This document shows, in pieces, positions 55,070-63,850 of a DNA stretch of 64,000 nt; position 1 is the stretch's first letter, and every line of letters begins with the position of its first letter. The stretch is from DATBVX01 sp963695985 (lineage in GTDB: Bacteria > Pseudomonadota > Gammaproteobacteria > Steroidobacterales > Steroidobacteraceae): NCBI GenBank assembly GCA_963695985.1, contig CAVOIC010000006.1:1-64000 (forward strand). The letters are read 5' to 3'. The position numbers and the translations under genes were made by a program. The notes beneath the pieces are model-generated. The model was not told the DNA's origin. It ran no database searches and saw only the letters and a list, made by a program, of their open reading frames with translations.

Positions 55070-56266
55070 GTGGATCCGAACCTTCAAGGTGCGCCTGGCG
55101 CCGTCGTTCGATGGCTGCCGAGCAGCGGCATCGCGGCGGCGCGGCAGTTGTTCGACGTGCCGGATCATGTCACCTACCTCAATTGCGCCAACCTCGCGCC
55201 GCGTCTGCATGCTGTAACTGCCGCTGGTCACGCCGCCGTCGACCGGATGGCTTCGCCCTGGAAGATCCGCGCCCCCGACTGGTTTCGGCAATCGGCCTAT
55301 GTCGAGGCCCTGTTCGCGAGTCTGATCGGCGCGCCGCGGTCCTCGGTCACGCTCGTGCCGTCCGTGAGTTACGGCATTGCCGTCGCCGCGCGCAACTTGC
55401 CAGTTGAAGCCGGTAACAACATCGTGGTCGTGGAGCGCGAATACCCGTCCAACTACTACAGCTGGCGGCGCCTTGCGCTTGAACGCGGCGCAACGATTCG
55501 CACCGCAGTGCCTGATCAGGGCGCGACCCTCACGGAGGCGATTTTGTCGTTGATCGACCGCAGCACGGCCGTGGTTGCGGTTCCCAACTGTCATTGGACC
55601 GATGGCGCGCTGATCGACCTGCCGCGCATTGGAGAGATCGCGCGCAGACACGGCACCGCGCTCGTGGTCGATGCGAGCCAGTCACTAGGTGCCTATCCGA
55701 TCGAAGTTGCCGAATGCCAGCCGGATTTTCTGGTCTCGGTCGGCTACAAGTGGCTGCTTGGCCCGTATGGTCTCGCGTACCTCTACGTGGCCGACCGCTG
55801 GCACGCAAACGGCGTACCGCTGGAGGAATCCTGGCTGCACCGCGAAGGCAGCGAGAACTTCGCAAAACTGGTCGACTACGCCGACGCTTACAAGAGCGGC
55901 GCGGAACGATTCGGCCAGGGCGAATCGCCGCAATTCTATCTGCTGCCGATGGCGATCGCAGCCCTCTCGCAAATTCAACAGTGGACGCCGGAACAGATCC
56001 AGGTCCGGCTGCGCGCGTGGACTGATGAACTGTCGGCGCGGGCGCGCTCGATCGGGCTCGAAAGCCAGGATCCGTCAGGCCGCGTCGGTCACTTGATAGG
56101 CCTCACGCCACGCAACGGCCTGCCTGCAGATCTGGCCGCGTCGTTGGCTCAGCGTGACATCCACGTTGCCTTCCGCGGCGGCAGCATTCGCGTAGCCCCG
56201 CATCTGCACAGTTCCGACGGCGACATCAACCGTCTCATCACCGTACTCGAGGAACTCATGGCATGA
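55070..56266 (+). CDS. class V aminotransferase (cysteine-desulfurase / isopenicillin-N-epimerase-like)
   Basis: 398 residues, PLP fold type I class V. Seen are DHVTYLNCANLAPRLHAV, SVTLVPSVSYGIAVAARNLP, NNIVVVEREYPSNYYSWRRL, VDASQSLGAYPIEV, and the PLP lysine in FLVSVGYKWLLGPYGLAYLY. The C-terminal VAFRGGSIRVAPHLHSSDGD is typical. The substrate is not evident. GTG 55070 is chosen; TTG 55049 would lie before the -10 element. ATGA overlap with prolyl aminopeptidase suggests a joint role in amino-acid or peptide catabolism. Confidence 0.88.
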   Translation: MDPNLQGAPGAVVRWLPSSGIAAARQLFDVPDHVTYLNCANLAPRLHAVTAAGHAAVDRMASPWKIRAPDWFRQSAYVEALFASLIGAPRSSVTLVPSVSYGIAVAARNLPVEAGNNIVVVEREYPSNYYSWRRLALERGATIRTAVPDQGATLTEAILSLIDRSTAVVAVPNCHWTDGALIDLPRIGEIARRHGTALVVDASQSLGAYPIEVAECQPDFLVSVGYKWLLGPYGLAYLYVADRWHANGVPLEESWLHREGSENFAKLVDYADAYKSGAERFGQGESPQFYLLPMAIAALSQIQQWTPEQIQVRLRAWTDELSARARSIGLESQDPSGRVGHLIGLTPRNGLPADLAASLAQRDIHVAFRGGSIRVAPHLHSSDGDINRLITVLEELMA

Positions 56267-57249
56267 CCAATCCGAGTATCGACAGCGGTACCACTCAGGG
56301 AGGCGCACTGCGAGACCTTTACCCACCCATCGAACCCTACGATTCCGGGGTTCTCCCGGTCTCGGACGGGCACCGCCTCGCGTATGAGCTCTGCGGCAAT
56401 CCGCGTGGCCGCCCCGTCGTGTTCCTGCACGGCGGACCCGGTGCGGGATGCACGCCGATGCACCGCCAGTTCTTCGATCCTGCCGCTTACAGGATCGTGC
56501 TCTTCGATCAACGCGGCGCAGGACGATCGACGCCGACTGCGAGCATCGAGGCCAACACGACCGCGCACCTGATCGGCGACATCGAGTCCCTGCGCCGACA
56601 TCTGGAGATCGATCGCTGGGTCGTGTTCGGCGGCTCGTGGGGCTCGACGCTCGCGCTCGCCTACGCCGCGGCGCATCCCGAAGCATGCCGAGCTCTGATC
56701 CTGCGTGGTATCTGGCTGTGCCGCCCGATCGACCTGCAATGGTGGTTCGACGGCATTCGCCTGGTGTATCCAGAGTACTGGCAGGAGTTCGTCGGGCACA
56801 TTCCGCCCGCCGAACGTAATGAGCTGCTGGAGGCCTATTTGCAGCGTCTCGTGAACCCCAATCCCGACGTGCACATGCCCGCGGCAATGGCGTGGGAGAA
56901 GTACGAGACCAGCTGCGAAAGATTGATGCCCCCCGATCCGGAGGGCGCGTCACCACATGCTAACCCTTTGCCAATGGCGCGCATCGAGGCCTACTACATG
57001 AAGCACAGCTCGTTCCTGCGCGAAAACGAGCTCATCGATGCCGTGCCGCGCTTTCGGCACGTGCCGGGCGTCATCGTTCACGGCCGCTACGACATGTTGT
57101 GCCCCGTCGATGCGGCCGTAGCGCTCGCCGGGGCCTGGGGCGAAGCGCAGCTCGCGATCGTTCCCGATGCCGGTCACTCGGCGTTCGAGCCCGGCACTCG
57201 CCGACAGCTGGTGGCGGTGACCGATCGCTTCCGCGAGCTCGCGGACTAG
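56263..57249 (+). CDS. pip: prolyl aminopeptidase (proline iminopeptidase)
   Basis: 328-residue alpha/beta hydrolase of peptidase family S33 that removes N-terminal proline. Motifs are the oxyanion VVFLHGGPGAGCTPMHRQFF, FDQRGAGRSTP, the nucleophile elbow VVFGGSWGSTLALAYA, LRGIWLCRP, acid in VHGRYDMLCPVDAA and histidine in VPDAGHSAFEPG. Full length. Translationally coupled to the aminotransferase (ATGA) and presumably under the same Lrp-type control. Confidence 0.93.
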   Translation: MTNPSIDSGTTQGGALRDLYPPIEPYDSGVLPVSDGHRLAYELCGNPRGRPVVFLHGGPGAGCTPMHRQFFDPAAYRIVLFDQRGAGRSTPTASIEANTTAHLIGDIESLRRHLEIDRWVVFGGSWGSTLALAYAAAHPEACRALILRGIWLCRPIDLQWWFDGIRLVYPEYWQEFVGHIPPAERNELLEAYLQRLVNPNPDVHMPAAMAWEKYETSCERLMPPDPEGASPHANPLPMARIEAYYMKHSSFLRENELIDAVPRFRHVPGVIVHGRYDMLCPVDAAVALAGAWGEAQLAIVPDAGHSAFEPGTRRQLVAVTDRFRELAD

Positions 57250-57259
57250 CCGACGGCGA

Positions 57260-57452
57260 TCAGCGCGTACCGATCGAAGCTCCCGAGATGATGATTTCGA
57301 CGCGACAATTGCGTGCGCGTCCTCGGCCGTGTCGTTGTTGGCGATCGGATTGGACGAACCCCGGCCCGCGACATCGATGGTCGAGGCGGGAACGCCCTGG
57401 AAAATGAGGTAATCGCGCACCGCGATGCCGCGCTGGCCGTCGCCCCATTGTC
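57260..57452 (-). pseudogene. C-terminal fragment of an OmpA-family domain
   Basis: Reads GQRGIAVRDYLIFQGVP, STIDVAGRGSSNPIANNDTA in one frame and GRARNCRVEIIISGASIGTR in another, ending at 57260. This is the end of an OmpA-like peptidoglycan-binding domain; the usual NDTAEGRARNRRVEI shows a single base missing near 57320. The N-terminal barrel and most of the domain are absent, and it abuts the MFS remnant, so it is a decayed gene end. Confidence 0.7.
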
Positions 57453-57857
57453 AAAACACTTCCCGAGCGTACTCGCGTCTCTTCGGCATATGGCACCGCA
57501 GTGCAAGCACCGCCGCGAGAGTAACGACCAGCGCGCCCGCAATCGACATGAAGAATTCCTTACCGCCGAGGCCGAGTGCGAAAAACGCTGCACCGCCACC
57601 CCGCGATGCAGGCGCCAGCAGCAGACATGAGCCACATGAATTCTCCGAGACCGCTGGCGGAAGCGCCGGACGCCGCTGAAAGTACCGGGCTGCGCCCAAT
57701 CGCGAAAGCACTGAGCATTGCACCCAAGGCCAAAGTTGCCATTACTGGTGCAGAGCTCGGTCACCAGCAGCGTTATCCGCGCGAATGGTGCTTCATCAAG
57801 CACGGTGTCGACGACGACCGCGCTCTCAGTAGAACGTGTGCTCATGGAGGTGACCAT
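57451..57857 (-). pseudogene. degenerate MFS transporter remnant
   Basis: Begins at 57857 with TESAVVVDTVLDEAPFARIT, which resembles the N-terminus of AAHS-type aromatic-acid transporters. It then changes frame to hydrophobic segments VMATLALGAMLSAFAIGRSP and LGEFMWLMSAAGACIAG, and again to FFALGLGGKEFFMSIAGALV, VTLAAVLALRCHMPKRREY with stop at 57451. Only the first helix and a C-terminal portion can be recognised, so the centre is deleted. Starts overlapping the end of the flavin oxidoreductase gene. Confidence 0.55.
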
Positions 57858-59224
57858 AGCGGCGCAAGGAGCCGCCGCTTCCTGTCCGAAGTCAGCTTCA
57901 CCCCGGGCTCATTCAACGCCAGACGATCCCAGAGCTCGCACGTGACCTGGCGATGACGCTGGTCAAGCGCTTCACAATAGTTGGTGTAGATGCACAGCCG
58001 CACCTGCTCTCCGTATCCGGCTCGAACTTTGCGAAACCAGTCGGGATCGGCGAGCGCCTGGCGAGCAAAGCCAATCACATCCGCGTAACCGTGCTCGAGC
58101 GCCGCCTCGGCCTGCTCGAAATTGTGGATACCGCCTGACGCCACGACGGGCGTGGTGAAGCCCTCTGCATGCACGGCCGCCCGAATGCTGGCAACCGCGG
58201 CAAGATTCCGTCCGAACGGCCCTTTAGGGTCGGAGTAGTACGAGGGCATGCATTCGTAGCCGCTGCGACCCGTATAGGGATATACCGCTTCGCCGACCTT
58301 GGGCTGTTTGGCGTCTTCGAACTTCCCGCCGCGCGACAGCGACAAGAAGTCCATCCCGGCGCGCGCGAATTGCACCGCGAAATAGCTCGAATCCCCGGTG
58401 GTGCTTCCGCCCTCGATGCACTCCTCGGTGAGAAATCGACAACCGACCGGGTAGTCTGCGCCTACCTCTGCCCGCACGCGTGCGAATACTTCAAGCGGCA
58501 GCGCCACGCGGCGCTCCCTTGACCCTCCATAGTCGTCCCGCTGGTTCAATGGCGAGAGAAAGGACGCCATGGTGTAAGCATGAGCGTAATGAAGTTCGAC
58601 CCCATCGATGCCGGCCAGGCGGGCGCGGCGTGCAGCGCTCGCAAACAGGTCCGGAAGTACATGAGGCAGCTCGCGAATGTGCTCTAGGTGCATGTCCGTG
58701 ACATGTTCACGATAGCCCATCCTCAGCGCTTCGAGCTCTTCTGCGGTCAGCACATCGGCAAGTGCAGCCTCATCGAGGTCGGCGAGCCGGGCGCGCACCA
58801 GTTGCGCGGACGCGTCCGGCATAGCGAGGGCGCGCCGATGATCGTCGGTGATTTGCAGGTAACGCTCGATGAATCTGCTGCGCTCGGGGCGGCGACGTAC
58901 TGCGAGAAAGTCGATGATCTGGATCAACAGTCGAGTCTGACCCGCACTGGCACGACGGACCGTCTCCACCAGGCGCCTGAGCCCGGGTAGAAAGCGATCA
59001 TCGCCGATTCTCAGCAAAGGTCCGCTTGGAACATCGCGGATGCCCGTCGCTTCGATGACTATCGCAGCGGGTTGTCCCAGCGCGAAACGCTGGTACCAGT
59101 CGAGTACATCGTCGGTGACATAGCCGTGGTCGCTTGCGCGCCATGGGACCATCGCCGGCACCCATGTGCGGGACGCAAGGCGCAGCGCACCGATGCTAAT
59201 CGGGCTGAACAACCGTGACTGCAT
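57842..59224 (-). CDS. NADH:flavin oxidoreductase, Old Yellow Enzyme-like
   Basis: 460 residues from ATG 59224 (AGAGGAGGCA upstream). TIM-barrel FMN enzyme: LFSPISIGALRLASRTWVPA, LLIQIIDFLAVR, GIDGVELHYAHAYTMASFLS, PLNQRDDYGGSRERRVALPL, VVASGGIHNFEQAEAALEHG, DVIGFARQALADPDW. An iron-sulfur CxxC...C cluster as in larger family members is not obvious (LCIYTNYCEALDQ is the nearest). Possibly reduces an unsaturated intermediate of the aromatic route encoded upstream. Same direction as RidA, MarR and the hydroxylase. Confidence 0.88.
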   Translation of the reverse strand: MQSRLFSPISIGALRLASRTWVPAMVPWRASDHGYVTDDVLDWYQRFALGQPAAIVIEATGIRDVPSGPLLRIGDDRFLPGLRRLVETVRRASAGQTRLLIQIIDFLAVRRRPERSRFIERYLQITDDHRRALAMPDASAQLVRARLADLDEAALADVLTAEELEALRMGYREHVTDMHLEHIRELPHVLPDLFASAARRARLAGIDGVELHYAHAYTMASFLSPLNQRDDYGGSRERRVALPLEVFARVRAEVGADYPVGCRFLTEECIEGGSTTGDSSYFAVQFARAGMDFLSLSRGGKFEDAKQPKVGEAVYPYTGRSGYECMPSYYSDPKGPFGRNLAAVASIRAAVHAEGFTTPVVASGGIHNFEQAEAALEHGYADVIGFARQALADPDWFRKVRAGYGEQVRLCIYTNYCEALDQRHRQVTCELWDRLALNEPGVKLTSDRKRRLLAPLWSPP

Positions 59225-59303
59225 TGCCTCCTCTGCACTCGGCCAGCGCCCCGGCTGAGCTCTGTGTCGAATTCTCTCGGGTGGGCGCCACATGCGAGTA
59301 GTC

Positions 59304-59717
59304 TCACTTCGATTCCGGGATCACGGCTGTGCCTTCGATTTCGACCTTGGCATCGGACTCCAGACAGGCCACGACCTGCACCACCGTCATCGCTGGAAAG
59401 TGTTTGCCCATTACTGATTGATACACCTCACCGATCTGCTTGAGCTGCGCGCGGTATTCTTCGAGATTGGTAAGGTACCAGGTGAGGCGCACGACGTGCT
59501 CTGGCAAACCACCTGCCTGCGTCAGCACCGTGACGATATTGGCGAGTGCCTGCCGCACCTGATCCGCCAATACGCTGCTGCGAAAGCGCCCCTGCGCGTC
59601 CCAGCCAACCTGACCCGCAATGAAGACCTGACGTCCGCTAGCCACGGTCCCGTTGCTGTAGCCCCGGGGCTTGAGCCAGCCGGGCGGCTGGAGGAAGTCT
59701 ATTGTCACCCTATTCAC
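59304..59717 (-). CDS. RidA (YjgF/YER057c/UK114) family protein
   Basis: 137 residues, trimeric RidA fold; many members hydrolyse enamine/imine intermediates. Motifs are PRGYSNGTVASGRQVFIAGQ, VGWDAQGRFRSSVLADQVRQ, ALANIVTVLTQAG, VRLTWYLTNLEEYRAQLKQI, MTVVQVVACLESDAKVEIEG. The conserved arginine of the archetype occurs in a Leu-Glu-Ser-Asp context rather than the usual C-terminal CxR, so it is a divergent subfamily. GTG 59717. Between MarR and the flavin oxidoreductase. Confidence 0.9.
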   Translation of the reverse strand: MNRVTIDFLQPPGWLKPRGYSNGTVASGRQVFIAGQVGWDAQGRFRSSVLADQVRQALANIVTVLTQAGGLPEHVVRLTWYLTNLEEYRAQLKQIGEVYQSVMGKHFPAMTVVQVVACLESDAKVEIEGTAVIPESK

Positions 59718-59752
59718 GATCTATCTCGCTCCATCGACCTCGCGGCGCGCGT

Positions 59753-60271
59753 TCAGGAATCAGGCTGGCTGCTGATGTAGCTCTTCAACTCGCCGAGCAG
59801 CCGCACCAGCTGTTCCTTCTGTTTCGTCGTGAGACCCTTGAACAGCATGACGATCCACTGCTCATGGGCGGCGGCCATGCGGCGGAATTGACGCAGGCCC
59901 GCCGCGGTGAGCTTCACGCGAAACGCGCGTCGATCCGTCGCGTCGGTCTCCCGCACGACGAGTCCGTCTTTCTCGAGCATGTCCGTAATCCCTGTGACGT
60001 TTCCGCCCGTCACCATCAGGCGCTGCGACAGCTCTCCCATTTTGAGGCCATCTCCCGCACGTTCGAGCTGCGCCATGAGATCGAAGCGTGGGAGCGTGGT
60101 GTCGAAGTTCGCCAGCAGTCTCTGCCGAATGCGGGTTTCGATGCGGTTGGTGCAGGCCAGCAGGCGTAGCCACAATCGCAATGATTGGTGGTGGTCGTTG
60201 GTGACGCGAGTCTCGGCGTCTGGCTGAATTGCAGACACCACGCTCTGTGCCGACCTTGCTTTGGGCGTCAC
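59753..60271 (-). CDS. MarR family transcriptional regulator
   Basis: 172 residues, winged helix-turn-helix: FDTTLPRFDLMAQLERAGDG, KMGELSQRLMVTGGNVTGIT, DMLEKDGLVVRETDATDRRA, FRVKLTAAGLRQFRRMAAAH. MarR proteins of aromatic-CoA clusters are often repressors relieved by the CoA-thioester. GTG 60271 gives a 30-residue extension; a later start is possible. It follows the bifunctional hydroxylase, whose promoter carries a matching dyad. Confidence 0.9.
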   Translation of the reverse strand: MTPKARSAQSVVSAIQPDAETRVTNDHHQSLRLWLRLLACTNRIETRIRQRLLANFDTTLPRFDLMAQLERAGDGLKMGELSQRLMVTGGNVTGITDMLEKDGLVVRETDATDRRAFRVKLTAAGLRQFRRMAAAHEQWIVMLFKGLTTKQKEQLVRLLGELKSYISSQPDS

Positions 60272-60385
60272 ACTACCTCACCGCCGGCGATGATGTGACT
60301 ATGGCCGGCAATGCTTTCGGCATTAGGGCTGCACAGCCAGATTACGGCGCGGCGGCCCGCAAGCGTTATCGCTGCCGCTGTCATT

Positions 60386-62677
60386 CTAAACGGCTCCGAT
60401 TGACTGAGCCGCTCGTTGCCAGTTGCGTTCGAGCTGGCTTTTTCCGGAAAGATACGGCTCCGGCCACCATTGCGCAGTGAATCCCTGCCTTGCCGCCGCC
60501 TCCAGCGTCCAGGCCGGATTGGCCAGGTGCGGCCGTGCAAGTGCGCACAGGTCCGCGCGCCCGGAGGCTACGATCGAATTGACGTGATCCGCTTCGTAGA
60601 TGTTGCCCACCGCAATTGTCGTCACGCCAACTTCGTTGCGGACCTTGTCCGCAAACGGCGTCTGCCACATGCGACCGTAGACGGGCTGCTGCCACGGCAC
60701 GGTCTGTCCGCTCGAGATATCGAGAATATCTGCGCCGGCTTCCTTCAGCGCTCGGGCCACGTGGATCAGATCCTCCTCGCCAAGGCCGCCCTCTGCCCAG
60801 TCGGTCGCAGAGATGCGCACGGACAATGGTTTGTCTTCCGGCCAGACTTTCCGTACCGCTCTTAGTACTTCGAGCGGGAACCGCAGACGGCTCGCGCACG
60901 ATCCGCCGTACTCATCTGAGCGTCGATTCGTCAGCGGTGAGATGAAGCTGGCAAGCAGGTAGCCGTGCGCCATGTGCAGCTCGAGCATGTCGAAGTTCGC
61001 TTGAGCGCCGAGCTGTGCGGCGCGGATGAAATCTCCCCTCACCTTTTCCATATCGGCGCGGGTCATCGCCTTCGGTATCTGGCTCACGCCGTCCATATAC
61101 GGCAGAGGCGACGGCGCGTAGATCGCCCAGTTGCCCTCTTGCAGTGGATGATCCATTTGCTGCCAACCCAATTGCGTTGAGCCCTTGCGACCGGAATGCC
61201 CGAGTTGCAGGCAGAACTTCGCGTGCGAATTGTCGTGCACGAAAGCGACGATGCGACGCCACGCATCCCGTTGCGCATCGTTCCACAGACCCGTGCATCC
61301 GGGCGTGATGCGCCCCTCCGGCGAAACACAGGTCATTTCGGTGACCACGAGCGCGGCACCGCCCAGCGCATGGCTGCCGTAGTGCACGAAGTGCCACTCC
61401 AGGGGCATCCCGTCCTTGGCCAGGTACTGCGCCATCGGCGACACGACCACGCGATTGGCGAGCTCCAGCCCGCGAAGCTTCAGGGGCAGAAACATCGGCG
61501 GTCGTGCATCATTGCCTAGACCGGCGTGCCGCGCCAGCCAACGCTCATGATCATCGACAAACGAACGGTCGCGCAGTTTGAGGTTCTCATGACCGATGCG
61601 CTGGCTCCCGGTCAACAAGCTGTAAGCGAACTGGCGCGGCGGCAAGCGGGTATAGCGCGCGACGTTCTCGAACCACTCGGTGCGATTGCGCGCCGCGCTC
61701 TGCAGCTTCAGCACCTCGAGGCTGCGCTCATCCTGATATGCGCTCAGGGCCTGCTCGAGGTCCACCGCACCGACGACGTGGCGCGTCAGAGCGATCGCAT
61801 CCTCCATTGCCAGCTTGGTGCCGGAGCCGATTGAAAAGTGGGCGGTATGTGCAGCGTCTCCGATGAGCACCACCTTGCCGTCGTACCAGCGCTGACAGCG
61901 CACGCGGTTGAACTTGAGCCACGCCGAACCCCGCAGGTGCCCGGCATTGCTCTGCAGGCGATGACCATCGAGGTAGCGTGCAAATAGATTTTCACAGAAC
62001 TCGATCGATTGCCTCGTGTCGAGCTTATCGAGGCCGTGCGCCTTCCAGGTCTCCTCGCGTGTTTCCACGATCACTGTCGAGAGATCGTCGCTGAACTGGT
62101 AGGCGTGAATTTGGAACCAGCCGTGCGGGGTCTCCTCGAACGCAAACGTGAAAGCTGAAAATTTCTGCGTCGTGCCAAGCCAGATGAAGCGACACCGGCG
62201 CACGTCGATATCCGGCTCGAACGCGGCTGCAGCGCGGCTGCGGATCTTGCTGTTAACGCCGTCAGCAGCGATGATCAGATCGGCATCGGCAAATGCGGTG
62301 GCGCTTTCCACCTCGTGCTGAAAGGTCAGCGCGACGCCGAGTTGGGTGGCGCGTGCCTGCAACAGCGCCAGCAGGTGCTTGCGACCAATGCCGCAAAACC
62401 CGTGTCCGCCGCTGCGCAGGACCTCGCCGCGGAAGTGAACGGCAATGTCGTCCCAGTGATAGAAGCTACCCACAATGGCGGCGTGCGACTCGGCGTCGGC
62501 TGCTCGGAAGTTGTCCAGCGTCTGGTCGGAGAAGACCACGCCCCATCCGAAGGTGTCATCGGGACGATTGCGCTCGTAGACCTCGACCCGTGCTGACGGC
62601 AGGGCCTTCTTGAGCAGAATGGACGAGTACAGCCCGGCGGGGCCGCCACCCAGACAGACGATTCGCTTTGCCGGCAC
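60386..62677 (-). CDS. bifunctional salicylyl-CoA 5-hydroxylase / 2-aminobenzoyl-CoA monooxygenase-reductase
   Basis: 763 residues from GTG 62677. Residues 1-390 are a flavoprotein monooxygenase (IVCLGGGPAGLYSSILLKKA; GWGVVFSDQTLDNFR; LIIAADGVNSKIR; VLIGDAAHTAHFSIGSGTKL). Residues 395-760 are an Old Yellow Enzyme-type reductase (LANRVVVSPMAQYLA; FCLQLGHSGRKG; HMAHGYLLASFISPLTNRRS; GRADLCALARPHLANP). Family members hydroxylate and reduce an aryl-CoA thioester (2-aminobenzoyl-CoA, or salicylyl-CoA to gentisyl-CoA). Which substrate applies cannot be told. First gene after a strong promoter. Confidence 0.92.
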   Translation of the reverse strand: MPAKRIVCLGGGPAGLYSSILLKKALPSARVEVYERNRPDDTFGWGVVFSDQTLDNFRAADAESHAAIVGSFYHWDDIAVHFRGEVLRSGGHGFCGIGRKHLLALLQARATQLGVALTFQHEVESATAFADADLIIAADGVNSKIRSRAAAAFEPDIDVRRCRFIWLGTTQKFSAFTFAFEETPHGWFQIHAYQFSDDLSTVIVETREETWKAHGLDKLDTRQSIEFCENLFARYLDGHRLQSNAGHLRGSAWLKFNRVRCQRWYDGKVVLIGDAAHTAHFSIGSGTKLAMEDAIALTRHVVGAVDLEQALSAYQDERSLEVLKLQSAARNRTEWFENVARYTRLPPRQFAYSLLTGSQRIGHENLKLRDRSFVDDHERWLARHAGLGNDARPPMFLPLKLRGLELANRVVVSPMAQYLAKDGMPLEWHFVHYGSHALGGAALVVTEMTCVSPEGRITPGCTGLWNDAQRDAWRRIVAFVHDNSHAKFCLQLGHSGRKGSTQLGWQQMDHPLQEGNWAIYAPSPLPYMDGVSQIPKAMTRADMEKVRGDFIRAAQLGAQANFDMLELHMAHGYLLASFISPLTNRRSDEYGGSCASRLRFPLEVLRAVRKVWPEDKPLSVRISATDWAEGGLGEEDLIHVARALKEAGADILDISSGQTVPWQQPVYGRMWQTPFADKVRNEVGVTTIAVGNIYEADHVNSIVASGRADLCALARPHLANPAWTLEAAARQGFTAQWWPEPYLSGKSQLERNWQRAAQSIGAV

Positions 62678-62708
62678 GATATCAGGAGCTCACGCGTTGT
62701 CGGGCGAA

Positions 62709-62740
62709 TTTGTATCGGCATTTACTTTAGATGTCAACTA
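62709..62740 (-). promoter_or_regulatory. sigma70-type promoter with MarR-like dyad over the -35
   Basis: On the minus strand: -35 TTGACA (62737-62732), 17-base spacer, -10 TACAAA (62714-62709), upstream of the hydroxylase GTG at 62677. The -35 is embedded in TAGTTGACATCTA (62728-62740), which reads as TAG-N-TG-N-CA-N-CTA, a dyad of the size MarR proteins bind. Binding here would block RNA polymerase. The likely binder is the MarR gene product two genes' width downstream. Confidence 0.65.
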
Positions 62741-62779
62741 TATTAGCAGGAACTGCCGACTCGCCGCGCTCGCAACCCG

Positions 62780-63850
62780 TCAGCGCGGTGATTCGAGCCT
62801 TGCTGCAAAGCGTGACATGCTGAAGCAGCAGGTCCAGAACAGCAGTGCCGTGAACAGGTAGCCAGTTGCCATCGAACTCGCGCTCAGCCAGGCGGGGTCG
62901 GTCGCGGCCGTCTGCACCATGCCGAGCAGATCGAAGAATCCGACCACCACCAGCAGCGTGGTCTCCTTGAACAAGCCGATGAACTGGCTCGCGATCTGCG
63001 GTGCCGCTATCGCCAGGGCTTGAGGCAGTATCACGGAGCCCAGGGTTGCTCGATAGCCGAGAGCTAGGGCCGCTGCAGCCTCACGCTGGCCAGTTGGAAT
63101 CGCCTGAAATGCGCCGCGCATGACCTCGGCGAGATACGCACTCATCAGCAGGACCAGCGCGATCAACGCGCGCAGCAGCTTGTCGACCTCGACCCCAGGC
63201 GGTGTGAACAACGGCAACATGATGATCACGACGAACAGCAACACGATGGCTGGCATCGCGCGCCAGAACTCGACCCACGCTCCGCAGAGCGCCCGCACCA
63301 GTGGAATCTGTGAAAGGCGCCCCAGCGCCAGAAGTATTCCGACGGGCAACGAGACAGCCAGCACGGAGGTAGAGACAACCAACGTCAGAAAGAAGCCGCC
63401 CCATTGACTGGTGGGCACCTTCACCAGCCCGAAGGCCCCGCCGGCGAACAGGAGTGTGGCGGTTGCGACGCATAGGGGGATACCAAACAAGCCGAGCCAG
63501 AGTCGTCCGCGGACGCGTCGGTTGAAAAGAAGCAGTGACAACAGCAGAAGGAGTGCGATACCCAAATTCGCTCGCCAGCGCTCGGCCGCCGGATACAGAC
63601 CGTAGAGAAACTGGTCCAAGCGATCCCAGACAAACGGCCAGCAAGCGCCCCGCGCCTGCGCGCAGGTGGCCGGGGAGGTCCCCAGCCAACTCGCGTCAAT
63701 CACCAGCCACTTGCCGAGCGCGAGCAGACCCGCGATCACGCCCGTGAGACAGATCAACGTAACTGCGGTGCTGCCGGCGCTCGAAAAGAGATTGCGTCGC
63801 ATCCACTGCCACGGGGTCACGGAGCGCGTGGTTGGAGGTTCACCTATCAT
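62780..63850 (-). CDS. polar amino-acid ABC transporter permease AapM-like
   Basis: 356 residues with a long N-terminal portion (several extra helices) and the conserved permease core: GGFFLTLVVSTSVLAVSLPV, RALCGAWVEFWRAMPAIVLL, LRALIALVLLMSAYLAEVMR, GAFQAIPTGQREAAAALALG and FIGLFKETTLLVVVGFFDLL. The arrangement is that of AapM/BztC, which pair with AapQ/BztB. ATG 63850 overlaps the stop of the upstream permease (ATGA). Binding protein and ATPase genes would be outside the window or absent. Confidence 0.92.
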   Translation of the reverse strand: MIGEPPTTRSVTPWQWMRRNLFSSAGSTAVTLICLTGVIAGLLALGKWLVIDASWLGTSPATCAQARGACWPFVWDRLDQFLYGLYPAAERWRANLGIALLLLLSLLLFNRRVRGRLWLGLFGIPLCVATATLLFAGGAFGLVKVPTSQWGGFFLTLVVSTSVLAVSLPVGILLALGRLSQIPLVRALCGAWVEFWRAMPAIVLLFVVIIMLPLFTPPGVEVDKLLRALIALVLLMSAYLAEVMRGAFQAIPTGQREAAAALALGYRATLGSVILPQALAIAAPQIASQFIGLFKETTLLVVVGFFDLLGMVQTAATDPAWLSASSMATGYLFTALLFWTCCFSMSRFAARLESPR

